Part shown: piece by piece, positions 18,312-26,739 of the stretch
Position numbering within the stretch: the first letter of the stretch is position 1
Layout: each line of letters opens with the position of its first letter
NCBI RefSeq assembly: GCF_000092305.1
Contig: NC_014122.1
Span: forward strand, 186,001-250,000
Source: Methanocaldococcus infernus ME
Lineage (GTDB): Archaea > AGJL01 > Methanococci > Methanococcales > Methanocaldococcaceae
Length of the DNA: 64,000 nt
Reading direction: 5' to 3'
Position numbers and translations under genes: made by a program
Notes under the pieces: generated by a model
Database searches by the model: none
The model's input: only the letters and a program-made list of their open reading frames with translations
Told to the model about the DNA's origin: nothing

Positions 18312-18417
18312 TCTTCTGTCCTATTTTTTCCAGTACTATTTTTACATTTTTATCCGCTCATACATTTTATTATCTCTTTAACTATATTCCATAATTTCAT
18401 AATTTTTCGACAACTCC
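18312..18417. repeat. Exact 106-bp direct repeat, copy A (IS right end)
   Basis: This segment is identical, base for base as read, to 20044-20149. It includes the terminal inverted repeat and the IS sequence upstream of the transposase. The second copy lies in the same orientation 1.7 kb away on the far side of sulfotransferase 2. Confidence 0.9.
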
Positions 18418-19099
18418 CTGATGTTGGTAAAGTTAAAATCGTGCAGTGTTGATAGAAAATCAGAAAAAACCTAAGTATTTAGTTTCTACATACTATAAAA
18501 AGAAGATAGAAAGCATAATAAACGAGTATATGATGGAATCAAAGATAGAAAAAAACATAGAAGGAATAAATCGATTTTAGAAATCGAAGAAAACCATCTA
18601 ACGTCCAAAAAGAGCAACATTGAATTTGTTAGATTTATAGCAATAGTATTAAACTGTATAAAATATTTAAGCCTAAATACGGATTATCGTCTTATAAAGC
18701 GATTAAAGGTGTAGTAAAGAACTAATAAAGAAGGAAATATCGTGATCACACTGTCAGTTAATACATTTTTCATCTTTTTAGAATGAATAACTTTATATAC
18801 TCTGAAGACACTTATAAAGACTAGTTTATAGAAATATCATTTATATTAAGATAACTCTAAATGAACATGAGCGAAAAAATTAATTAATAGCAAATTAGAA
18901 ATAATGTATTTTGAGATATAATGATATAACAAAGTCTCTAAAACATAAAAAATTTAAGAAATTTAGTATTTAATACAAACTTTATTAAATTTATACTATT
19001 TAAAGTAATACATTTAAGTAATACACTCTTAACAATAACTCTTATATTAAAATTTAAAAATTATTAGGTATCATTTCCCAAAAAAATAGAACACAATAT
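18418..19099. other. Gene-free decayed DNA between the IS and sulfotransferase 2
   Basis: There is no intact gene. On the plus strand around 18461-18580 a short frame reads YLVSTYYKKKIESIINEYMM, and at about 18620-18715 another reads EFVRFIAIVLNCIKYL. Both look like the C-terminal part of a second decayed transposase, although the family assignment is weak. The rest is AT-rich with scattered stops. The region before 19100 probably holds the promoter of sulfotransferase 2, but I could not pick a convincing TATA box. Confidence 0.45.
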
Positions 19100-19111
19100 T
19101 TGGTAGATATT

Positions 19112-20029
19112 ATGAATCTCAAAAATAAAAAAGTTAAAGTTCCTAACCTTTTTATAATTGGTGCTGCAAAATCAGGAACAACATCATTTTGTAATTGGAT
19201 AAAAAAATCGGATAAATTTTATTTTCCAAAAGGTCTAAAAGAACCACTGTATTTTTCAAATGCTCCAAATAAAAATGTAAAAACATTAGAAGAATACATA
19301 TCATTATATAAAAATAGTAAAGACTATCAAATTTTAGTAGATGCTAGCGTTATTTACTTTCATTCACCAAAATATACAATTCCAAAGTTAAAAGAATTTT
19401 ATGGTAAAAAATTTCAAGAGTTGAAATTTATAGTAATATTAAGGGATCCAATAAAAAGAGCAATTTCAGAATATCTAATGGCAGTAAGAGAAGGTTGGGA
19501 AACGAGGGAATTTAATGATGTAATAAATAGTTTTCTTAAGGGAAATGATGAATATTATTTCAAAAATAGTTTATATTGGAGACAATATTTAGAATGGATC
19601 AAAGAAGTGAACCCAAGTAATATAAAAATAATAATATTTGAAGAATTAATAGAAAATAAAAATGTAATTATAAAAGAACTTGAAGAATTTTTAAACATTA
19701 GTTTAAGTGAGTTATATAATGAAGAGATTCCAAAAATTAATTCTGGAGGATTATTTAAAAATGAATTTTGTAAAATACTATATCATATTTTATATAACAA
19801 AAAGTTAATCTCAATTGTAAAAAAATCTTTGCCTGAACCATTTTTATATAAAGGAGACCTTTTAATTAAAAGATATATATTAAAAAAACCAGATTATAAC
19901 AGCATAATCAATAAAGACAATCTAGAAAAACTTAGAAAAATACTTGGTGAAGATGCAAAGAAACTTGGAGAGGAATTAAGTATATTAAATAAAATTGTAA
20001 AATATTGGAATTTTACCTTAAACAAGTAA
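19112..20029 (+). CDS. PAPS-dependent sulfotransferase 2
   Basis: A protein of about 305 residues with FIIGAAKSGTTSFCNWIKK (5'-phosphosulfate loop) and FIVILRDPIKRAISEYLMAVR (3'-phosphate motif). It is a distant paralogue of sulfotransferase 1. The ATG at 19112 is chosen over an in-frame TTG at 19100, though the ribosome binding site is weak. The gene is very AT-rich with codons such as TCG and ACG that core neighbours avoid. It ends 14 bp before the second IS end. Acceptor unknown; a sulfated surface polymer is a reasonable guess. Confidence 0.82.
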   Translation: MNLKNKKVKVPNLFIIGAAKSGTTSFCNWIKKSDKFYFPKGLKEPLYFSNAPNKNVKTLEEYISLYKNSKDYQILVDASVIYFHSPKYTIPKLKEFYGKKFQELKFIVILRDPIKRAISEYLMAVREGWETREFNDVINSFLKGNDEYYFKNSLYWRQYLEWIKEVNPSNIKIIIFEELIENKNVIIKELEEFLNISLSELYNEEIPKINSGGLFKNEFCKILYHILYNKKLISIVKKSLPEPFLYKGDLLIKRYILKKPDYNSIINKDNLEKLRKILGEDAKKLGEELSILNKIVKYWNFTLNK

Positions 20030-20043
20030 TAAGGGTGAGAATT

Positions 20044-20149
20044 TCTTCTGTCCTATTTTTTCCAGTACTATTTTTACATTTTTATCCGCTCATACATTTT
20101 ATTATCTCTTTAACTATATTCCATAATTTCATAATTTTTCGACAACTCC
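20044..20149. mobile_element. Solo IS right end, exact 106-bp copy B
   Basis: Identical to 18312-18417 and ending with the same terminal inverted repeat. No other part of the IS is present, so this is a truncated copy or the product of recombination. It marks the right border of the acquired island, directly upstream of the promoter region of the next core gene. Confidence 0.88.
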
Positions 20150-20217
20150 AGTTTCAAAGAAAGTTTTTTATAGAACTTCAAAGACATATTATATAAAAAT
20201 CTTAAGCAGGTGAGAGC

Positions 20218-20919
20218 TTGGTAGTGGATGCTAAGCAAGTAGAAATAATAAACACCTTGGTCTTTGAAACCCTTGGAAATCCTGAGAAAGAAAGAGAGTT
20301 TAAGTTAAAGTCCCTAAAGAAGTGGGGGTTTGACTTAATATTTGGTAAGATTGATGGAGAGGAAACATACTTTACAGTTGAGATCGACACTAAGAAGGCT
20401 GGAGACAAATTTAAAAGAGAAGAGAAGGAATATGAGGTTATAGAGGTTTTAGAAGAGCTTCCTAAGAACTCTGAGTTATATGCCCATATAGAGATGGAGA
20501 TGGGAATCTCTTACATAGTTTGCCAACTGAGAGATGAGGATGGAAACAACATAGAGGTTTTAAGAGTTCCAGCTGGCTCTTTGTTAATGGCCTTCTTCAA
20601 GAAGAATAAGTTAAGCAACCTAATAAAAACCATAAGAAACATTGGGATAAGCTCAGAGTTCTTCATGCAAAATGGAGCTGGTGGGAAGCCTTATAGCTAT
20701 GAAGAGCTTCCAAATGTTGCAAGAAGATTTATAAGAAGTGTTAGAAAGGTTGAGAAGGAAACAGGCTTTGGTAGGTTAGCTTTTGCATACTATGGAGAAA
20801 CAAAGGATGGAGAGCCAAGATATTGGTTAAGCTGGTTACTTCCAACCATAGCCTTGTTTGACTTAGACATCGCTAAAAAAGCTGATCAGGCATTAGGAAT
20901 ATTAAAGATAAAAGATTAA
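20218..20919 (+). CDS. Conserved archaeal protein of unknown function
   Basis: A 233-residue soluble protein. It starts with TTG at 20218 after AGGTGA (an in-frame GTG at 20224 is possible). Notable segments are FDLIFGKIDGEETYFTVEID, YAHIEMEMGISYIVCQLRDE and FGRLAFAYYGETKDGEPRYW. I do not recognise the family by name. Base and codon composition match the core genome, unlike the island to its left. It is 15 bp upstream of a small gene on the same strand, likely an operon. Confidence 0.6.
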   Translation: MVVDAKQVEIINTLVFETLGNPEKEREFKLKSLKKWGFDLIFGKIDGEETYFTVEIDTKKAGDKFKREEKEYEVIEVLEELPKNSELYAHIEMEMGISYIVCQLRDEDGNNIEVLRVPAGSLLMAFFKKNKLSNLIKTIRNIGISSEFFMQNGAGGKPYSYEELPNVARRFIRSVRKVEKETGFGRLAFAYYGETKDGEPRYWLSWLLPTIALFDLDIAKKADQALGILKIKD

Positions 20920-20934
20920 AGGAGGTAGATAAAA

Positions 20935-21183
20935 ATGATTTATGGAATTCTTTTAAACATCCCTGAGAAGTATGCTAACAAGTATGAAGATTTGATAAGG
21001 AGAATTATAGGAGAGGGGATAGCAAGAGGAGACATTCTCTCCTTCTGTGAAGCAAGATATGAGGGAGATGTAGCCTTTGTCATGTTAGCAAGGTCAAGAA
21101 GAGCAGCTATGAAGGTTTATGAGCAATTAAAAGAGCATCCAATCCATGTTAAGGTTATAGAAATTGAGGGTAAGGGAGATTAA
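20935..21183 (+). CDS. Small conserved archaeal protein
   Basis: An 82-residue protein (MIYGILLNIPEKYANKYEDL) with a strong GGAGGT ribosome binding site. The alternation of strands and helices suggests an ACT- or ferredoxin-like fold, but I do not recognise the family. A single cysteine (FCEARYEGDVAF) is present. It overlaps the convergent dihydropteroate synthase-like gene by 4 bp. Confidence 0.6.
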   Translation: MIYGILLNIPEKYANKYEDLIRRIIGEGIARGDILSFCEARYEGDVAFVMLARSRRAAMKVYEQLKEHPIHVKVIEIEGKGD

Positions 21184-22697
21184 AGATTCCAGAAGTCATT
21201 ATAAAATAGTGGGAAGTCTTGGTTGTACTTTTTTCCTATTTTTAGGGCTATCTCTGCTTTACTTAACTCTCTTCCTAAATACATACAGTGAGAGAAAGAC
21301 TTAACCAAGTTCAACTTTAATATGGTGTCACAGATCTCCTTAGCTTTTTTTCCTCTAATAGATAGAATTGGCTTATTCTTCTTAAAGTAAGTGGCAACTA
21401 TCTCTCCTCTCTCTCTATCTATTTGAATTTTAAAGCTTCCTCTATCTAATTTAAAGTTTTCTTCCTTAGCATAGACCTCTTCTACATTATAGTTAATAAA
21501 TTGCTCATCAAATTTTTTATCCTTGTATAGAATTAAGTTATATCCTATATCCTTTGGAAAACTCTTTCTTTTCTTAGAGATAAAAAGTAGCTTGCTTGCT
21601 ATCTTCAGCTCTTTAATTGAGAATTTACACTTTGGGCTTGCTTCAGGGGTAAAGATAATGTTAGCTCCAACCTCATAGGCTAAGGCTGTGAGGAGAGCAT
21701 TAACTCCATGGCTATCAACATCAAAGAGTTCAGTAACATTCCCAGCTCCAAAAAAGAGAGGGTAGGAGAAGAGGGATTTAACCTTTTTATAGATAACTAA
21801 GCTCTCAAAGAAACCATGATTTATAGGCTCTAAGATAGGATCAATAATAATCTTATCAACTTCATTTTTCTCCAACAACTCAACTAAGTTTTTTAATCTC
21901 TCTATCTTATTTCCTTTAGGGATAATGACAATAGGAACATCATAGTCTTTAATCTCATTTATCAACTCTCCAATATTGTCAGGGGAAATACTTAATACTA
22001 AGTCAATCTCATGCTTTAAAGCCTCTCTTATCTCCTCAGGGTTTAGAGTATCTATACTTATAGGCTTATCTGTCACATCCTTGGCTATCTTTACTATCTC
22101 TCCCACTCTGTCTTTAAAATTTTCACCACTAACCATCCCTAAATCTATCATATCAGCTCCACTGAGATCATAGTAAATAACTTTCTTCTCCAGCTCTTCC
22201 CTCTTTAAGTAAGGAACATGAACAATTTCTCCTAAAACCCTTATAGGGAAAGAATCTCCTATCTTTAAATTTTTAATTTTAAATTTTTCCTTTTCTTTTT
22301 CACTCTCCTCTATAAGCTTTTCACTTTCCTCCAAGATGAGTTTATAAAGCTCTCTATCAGCTTCATACTTGGGAGATAAGTTAATTTTGTCAAGGTTTTT
22401 TAATAGTATTGGAATATCTATAGCTTCTCTTGTTGATTTATAACACTTAATTCCAGTTTCTTCTTCAACTAAGCTAAAGTCTCCTCTTGTTAAGCCAGTG
22501 ACTAAGATAAAATCATATAGCTCAAAAATTTTCTTCCCTTTTCTCTTCTCAATCTCCCTTATCTCTCTAATAACAAGTTTTGGAGTTAAAAAAGCAGCTA
22601 CATCAAGGTTAGCTACATGAACATCTACAAAGTTAAAGTTTTTTACAGCCTCTTTAACCTGATTCTCAGCCAACTTTCCAGTGATGATTAGGATCAT
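21180..22697 (-). CDS. Dihydropteroate synthase-like protein (methanopterin-related)
   Basis: A 505-residue protein. The N-terminal third is specific to the archaeal family. The central barrel carries DHPS-like elements: GADMIDLGMVSGE, DKPISIDTLNPEEIREALKH, DLVLSISPDN and IIDPILEPI. This corresponds to the archaeal dihydropteroate-synthase-related family, thought to act in tetrahydromethanopterin synthesis; direct proof for this gene is lacking. It overlaps pfkC by 4 bp at the end of the sugar-phosphate operon. Confidence 0.78.
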   Translation of the reverse strand: MILIITGKLAENQVKEAVKNFNFVDVHVANLDVAAFLTPKLVIREIREIEKRKGKKIFELYDFILVTGLTRGDFSLVEEETGIKCYKSTREAIDIPILLKNLDKINLSPKYEADRELYKLILEESEKLIEESEKEKEKFKIKNLKIGDSFPIRVLGEIVHVPYLKREELEKKVIYYDLSGADMIDLGMVSGENFKDRVGEIVKIAKDVTDKPISIDTLNPEEIREALKHEIDLVLSISPDNIGELINEIKDYDVPIVIIPKGNKIERLKNLVELLEKNEVDKIIIDPILEPINHGFFESLVIYKKVKSLFSYPLFFGAGNVTELFDVDSHGVNALLTALAYEVGANIIFTPEASPKCKFSIKELKIASKLLFISKKRKSFPKDIGYNLILYKDKKFDEQFINYNVEEVYAKEENFKLDRGSFKIQIDRERGEIVATYFKKNKPILSIRGKKAKEICDTILKLNLVKSFSHCMYLGRELSKAEIALKIGKKYNQDFPLFYNDFWNL

Positions 22698-24037
22698 AAA
22701 GACTTCCTCTTCTTTATAGAGGTGTAATAGACAAAGGCTCCACTTGATACTGTATCTCCTAAACCAACTGTTGACTTTGGATTTTTAACATATCTTGAAG
22801 GAACTGAAACAATCTTTAAGTTATCTTCCTCATAAGCCTTTAGGAATAGCTCTTTATACTCATTGTATGGAACATTTAGTCCAACTTTTAAATCTTCCTT
22901 CTTTTTGATGTCTCCAAGCTTTGCCTTAGTGGCTGCTAAGATGGTTGAGAAGTCTAAGCAATTTTTAAGCTCTTCTAAGCTTACCTCTTCTTTAGTTAGC
23001 ATTAAGATATAGTAGAGAGTATGAACCTGAACAACTTCCAGGTTTTTAAACTCATCTAAGATAATTTTACATCCCTCAATAACATCCTCTATTTTACTCT
23101 CTTTTAAGATTATGTCTGATAATTTCTCATAGCCTATACTGTGTAATACATTAGCCAACTCTGTCTCATCCATCCCTACACTGTCAACCTCTCTTAAAAT
23201 GTAGTTTATCACTGCCTCTCTAATTTTTAAGTTTGGGATGGAGGCAAATTCTAAATGGGTTAAAACTCCCTCTTTTTTTAAAGTTTTTATATCTTCTCTA
23301 TCTCTTTCAAAGTAGTCTATATATGTAGTTCCATCACTATACTCCTCCTTAATCCCCTGAAATCCTGATAGGAAAGAGCAATCAATCATTTTAGCAAGCT
23401 CTTTTAAAAACTTTCTTACACTGTTGTCAAAGCACATCCTTAAAGCTTCAGGCCTTGAGGCAACTATAAACCTTGTTGATGCCTTAGCTTTAATCTTCTC
23501 TTCTCCCAACTTAAAGGTTAATCCCTCTTTAAACTCAAAAATTCTATTAATTTTTGTTAGCTTATCTTTTTTAACCTCTTTAACCTTAATTAACTTTAAC
23601 TCATCATTCCCTATTGGATACACTAAGTTGTTAGAATCTATGAACATCCTACTCAATCTCTCTGAAATTAGAGGAGTGTAAAAGATAACTCTCTTTAACC
23701 CTAAGACAGCCATTAGGTTAGAAACTATCCCTGCCTGCCCTCCTATCTTTTCCTCATCATACTTGAAGGAGTTGAACCAATCATTAAGCTCTTCATTCTT
23801 TAATGGAACTTCAGCAGGTTTCCCTAACTTTATACTTAATATTAATCTTGCTATGAAATCTAAAGGTTCATTAATAGCCCTTGGATATTCCTCTATTTTT
23901 TCCCTTATTTTTTCAGGAGGGTAGAGAGAAATTAAGGAAGAAATAAATTCTTCATTAACATATTTGATAGCATCTATATTAGCATTGTAAGCTGTTAATA
24001 GACTAACATCCTTTATTTTCTCAAGATACTCCAACAT
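22694..24037 (-). CDS. pfkC: ADP-dependent phosphofructokinase / glucokinase
   Basis: A 447-residue member of the archaeal ADP-dependent sugar kinase family, with LTAYNANIDAIKYV near the N-terminus, KIGGQAGIVSNLMAVLGL, and the C-terminal catalytic motif STVGLGDTVSSGAF with the base aspartate. It phosphorylates fructose-6-phosphate (and in methanococci also glucose) with ADP in the modified Embden-Meyerhof pathway. It overlaps pgi by 25 bp. The gene order glycogen synthase, pgi, pfkC shows that it serves glycogen breakdown or synthesis. Confidence 0.92.
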   Translation of the reverse strand: MLEYLEKIKDVSLLTAYNANIDAIKYVNEEFISSLISLYPPEKIREKIEEYPRAINEPLDFIARLILSIKLGKPAEVPLKNEELNDWFNSFKYDEEKIGGQAGIVSNLMAVLGLKRVIFYTPLISERLSRMFIDSNNLVYPIGNDELKLIKVKEVKKDKLTKINRIFEFKEGLTFKLGEEKIKAKASTRFIVASRPEALRMCFDNSVRKFLKELAKMIDCSFLSGFQGIKEEYSDGTTYIDYFERDREDIKTLKKEGVLTHLEFASIPNLKIREAVINYILREVDSVGMDETELANVLHSIGYEKLSDIILKESKIEDVIEGCKIILDEFKNLEVVQVHTLYYILMLTKEEVSLEELKNCLDFSTILAATKAKLGDIKKKEDLKVGLNVPYNEYKELFLKAYEEDNLKIVSVPSRYVKNPKSTVGLGDTVSSGAFVYYTSIKKRKSL

Positions 24038-25110
24038 ATCCTCTTCTCCTCCTCAACTGCTGGCTGGTTAAATGGGTTAATATTGTAAAGAACTCCCATA
24101 AATGCCACTTGGATCATATAGAAGTATAGTAAAGAGCCTAACTCTTCCTCACAAACCTCTTTAAGCTCAACTGTAATATTTGGCACTCCTCTATTGGTTA
24201 AGGCTTTTTCAGTAGCTAACTTCTCAGCTTTAATAATTTCAGAATACTTCTTAGCATTTTCAAACTCTATCTCAACATCTTCTCTATAATTATCAACAGT
24301 TAAGAATGTTATTACTTTATCTTTCTTACCATCTAAGTAAAGTTGTAAAAGGGAATGCTGATCCTTAGCTCCAATAGACAATAGAGGAGTTATTCCCAAC
24401 CCATTCTTTCCTAAGCTCTCTCCTACTAACTGTTTATACCACTCTCCAAAGTATGTTAAGGCTTCAACATAGGTGAAGAGAACACTTATATCCCTTCCCT
24501 CTCTCTCATGTAAGTAGTGTATGATGGCATTTTTAATAGCTTCATGCTTCTCATCTATTTGGTCAAGAGCCTTAGCCCCTTTTAACAGCCTCTTTACATC
24601 AACTCCCACAGCTGAGAGAGGAGCTTTCCCCACAGCTGTAAATATTGAGTATCTTCCAGGAACTTCTTCAGGGATATTTAAAACTCTATAATTATTTTTC
24701 TTGGCTATCTCTAATAACTTTCCTCCATTTGTGATAAAGATAAATTCTTTAACTTTAACCTTCTCTTTAACCAACTTATAGTTAATTAGGGTTTCAAGTG
24801 TATTCCCAGACTTACTTACAACATAAACCTTAGGGTTCTCTAAGCTCTTTATCTTCCTTAGAGTACTTTCAGGGTCAGTATTGTCTAAAAAGATGGCTTT
24901 ACACTCTGGGTTTAAGGCATAGTAAATAGTTTCAGTTCCTAAGATAGAGCCACCCATTCCAATAACTAAGATTTCATCATGAAACTCTTCTTCAACCTCT
25001 TCTTTATAGATGGTTTCTCTTATTGGAGAGAATAAAGTTAAAAATTTATTTAGCTCTTCAGAGTAATCTTTATTAATATCTATCATACAATTTTTAAAGT
25101 CTACCTTCAC
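24013..25110 (-). CDS. pgi: Glucose-6-phosphate isomerase
   Basis: A 365-residue member of the PGI superfamily: VIGMGGSILGTETIYYAL, VYVVSKSGNTLETLINYKLV, and the QHSLLQLYLDGKKDK segment. It is shorter than bacterial PGI, as in Methanocaldococcus. A GTG at 25110 directly follows the TAA of the glycogen synthase gene. It interconverts glucose-6-phosphate and fructose-6-phosphate between the two flanking enzymes of this operon. Confidence 0.92.
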   Translation of the reverse strand: MKVDFKNCMIDINKDYSEELNKFLTLFSPIRETIYKEEVEEEFHDEILVIGMGGSILGTETIYYALNPECKAIFLDNTDPESTLRKIKSLENPKVYVVSKSGNTLETLINYKLVKEKVKVKEFIFITNGGKLLEIAKKNNYRVLNIPEEVPGRYSIFTAVGKAPLSAVGVDVKRLLKGAKALDQIDEKHEAIKNAIIHYLHEREGRDISVLFTYVEALTYFGEWYKQLVGESLGKNGLGITPLLSIGAKDQHSLLQLYLDGKKDKVITFLTVDNYREDVEIEFENAKKYSEIIKAEKLATEKALTNRGVPNITVELKEVCEEELGSLLYFYMIQVAFMGVLYNINPFNQPAVEEEKRICWSILRK

Positions 25111-26640
25111 TTAGATCCCCTCCACATAGTACTTATAGATAGCTCCTCCAAATAAGCCTATATACTTCCTTATAGACCCAGAGTTTTGCCAGCTGAGGTT
25201 TTTAAGGACATGATGATAACAGTTTCTCATCATCATTGAGAGTGGAGAATTTTTATGATATGGATCCCTTGGACAGGTTCTATAATTTAGATATTTGCAA
25301 ACTTCATCTATCCTATAGAAGCTCCAGTTTAAAGCATGCTCTAAACCCCATCTTAGCCCAAGTTTATCAGGAACCTTAAAAAGAACTCCTGTAGCTCTGT
25401 CAAAGTTAGGCTCTTCCAATGGGTTTGGAGAGAGAGGAATTATTGTATCCTTTAGCCCTCCTGTCTCTGTAGCCACTACTGGAGTACAGTAAGCCATTGA
25501 CTCCATCTGAACCAAGCCACAAGGTTCCCAGTAAGAAGGCATCATAGTCCAGTCACTGCTTGCATAGATGATGGAGGTTAAAGGAAGACAATAGCCAATG
25601 ATAGCCATGACATTATCAAGTTCTCTACAAAGCTCTTTTAGCCTTTCCTCTATCCCTCTTTCCCCTTTTGTTAGGAAAATAAAATTAACATCATGCTCCT
25701 TTAAAAACTCTGGGAGTGTTTCAAAGATAGTATTGAACCCTTTCTGATAAGTTGCTCTTCCAACAAATCCTATTAATGGCTTTTTTATATCTCCCTCTAA
25801 AGAGCCATAAACTTCCAAGTTTTGGAAATACTTATTCCAATCATTTATATAGTCAAAGATTCCACCCTTGTAGATCCAAGCATACTTAATTTTTGGTTTA
25901 ATATCATGGGCATCCTCAGCTGTGTAGGGAGAGATGTAAGAGTAGTCAAGGGGATTCAACTTATTCTCTGAGAGAATGAGCATTCTATCAATAATTTTTA
26001 TGGGGTCATAGACCTCTATATCAATTCCATTCAAAATTCCTAAGAAAATTTTATTGTCTATATTTATCTTCCCTCTGATCTCTTCAGCATGGCTTGGGCT
26101 TACTGTATTTATGGCTGAGCTATACTTTATTCCCAAGTCTAAAAAGGTTAGGACTTCTCCTTTGTACTCAACTAACTCTCCCTTAAAGGCTTCATTATGT
26201 ATAGTTAAGGTTGTTGGTAAATTTAAAAGATCTTTGCACTTTGCAAGGGCTAAGCCACACATCCAATCATGGCCAGAGACAACATCAACATCTTTATCTT
26301 TTAGATATTCAACAACAAGTTCTGAAAAAATCTCATACTTTGTTGGATCCCAAACATTTAAATTATTTATTTTCTCATTGCTGAAAACTGTAATGTCAAA
26401 ATTTGCTTCAGGATGCTTACACTTTAAGACATCAAAGGAGAATTTAACATTCTTATATTTTATTTCAATCTCTCCAATATTTTCATGGATTAATTTAAAA
26501 TATTTTCCATAGTGGTTAAGTGTAAGAACCTCAACCTCACAACACTCTTTTAAAAACTTTGGCAGATCTCTCATCACATCTCCTAACCCACCATAGGAAA
26601 CAATTGGAGTTATAGTAGGGGCTAAAATAACAATTCTCAT
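25111..26640 (-). CDS. Glycogen synthase-like glycosyltransferase (GT5)
   Basis: About 509 residues from an ATG at 26640 (GGGTG upstream). The N-terminal motif SYGGLGDVMRDLPKFL is the nucleotide-sugar loop variant of GlgA enzymes. VSGHDWMCGLALAK, FVGRATYQKGFNTI and MMPSYWEPCGLVQMESMAYC follow, with the EX7E-type catalytic region. It builds alpha-1,4-glucan storage polymer. It is the first gene of the operon with pgi and pfkC; the promoter should lie in 26641-26739. Confidence 0.87.
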   Translation of the reverse strand: MRIVILAPTITPIVSYGGLGDVMRDLPKFLKECCEVEVLTLNHYGKYFKLIHENIGEIEIKYKNVKFSFDVLKCKHPEANFDITVFSNEKINNLNVWDPTKYEIFSELVVEYLKDKDVDVVSGHDWMCGLALAKCKDLLNLPTTLTIHNEAFKGELVEYKGEVLTFLDLGIKYSSAINTVSPSHAEEIRGKINIDNKIFLGILNGIDIEVYDPIKIIDRMLILSENKLNPLDYSYISPYTAEDAHDIKPKIKYAWIYKGGIFDYINDWNKYFQNLEVYGSLEGDIKKPLIGFVGRATYQKGFNTIFETLPEFLKEHDVNFIFLTKGERGIEERLKELCRELDNVMAIIGYCLPLTSIIYASSDWTMMPSYWEPCGLVQMESMAYCTPVVATETGGLKDTIIPLSPNPLEEPNFDRATGVLFKVPDKLGLRWGLEHALNWSFYRIDEVCKYLNYRTCPRDPYHKNSPLSMMMRNCYHHVLKNLSWQNSGSIRKYIGLFGGAIYKYYVEGI

Positions 26641-26739
26641 AATAACACCCAATAACTAAGTTAATAGATAAAGTAAAATTAGCTAATGATATTAAATTTA
26701 GTGCCAATATTATAAAAAAGTTAAAAAAAAGTTAATAAT

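Larger units (their letters stand above)
17676..18417 (-). mobile_element. Degenerate insertion sequence of about 740 bp
   Basis: The ends carry inverted repeats: GTTGTCGAAAA at 17679-17689 and its complement TTTTCGACAAC at 18404-18414. Between them the minus strand encodes a decayed DDE-type transposase. Pieces in different frames read SRVGRNPLLSYNQYISAFII, then KISLRDLETLSKTLFNPYID, KLYISDSTGATINRLMYI and ITSAVWDSRYGQDGKN, interrupted by stops and short deletions. DSTG is the first catalytic aspartate region of IS5/IS4-like transposases. No copy here could transpose on its own. An exact duplicate of the right 106 bp lies at 20044-20149. Confidence 0.75.

Noticed and set aside
20153-20178. 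Shared AAAGAAAGTTTTTTATAG at about 20156 and 59888 as a mobile repeat
   Set aside because: The shared stretch is short and resembles an ordinary upstream/TATA promoter tract, so coincidence or common promoter sequence is likelier.
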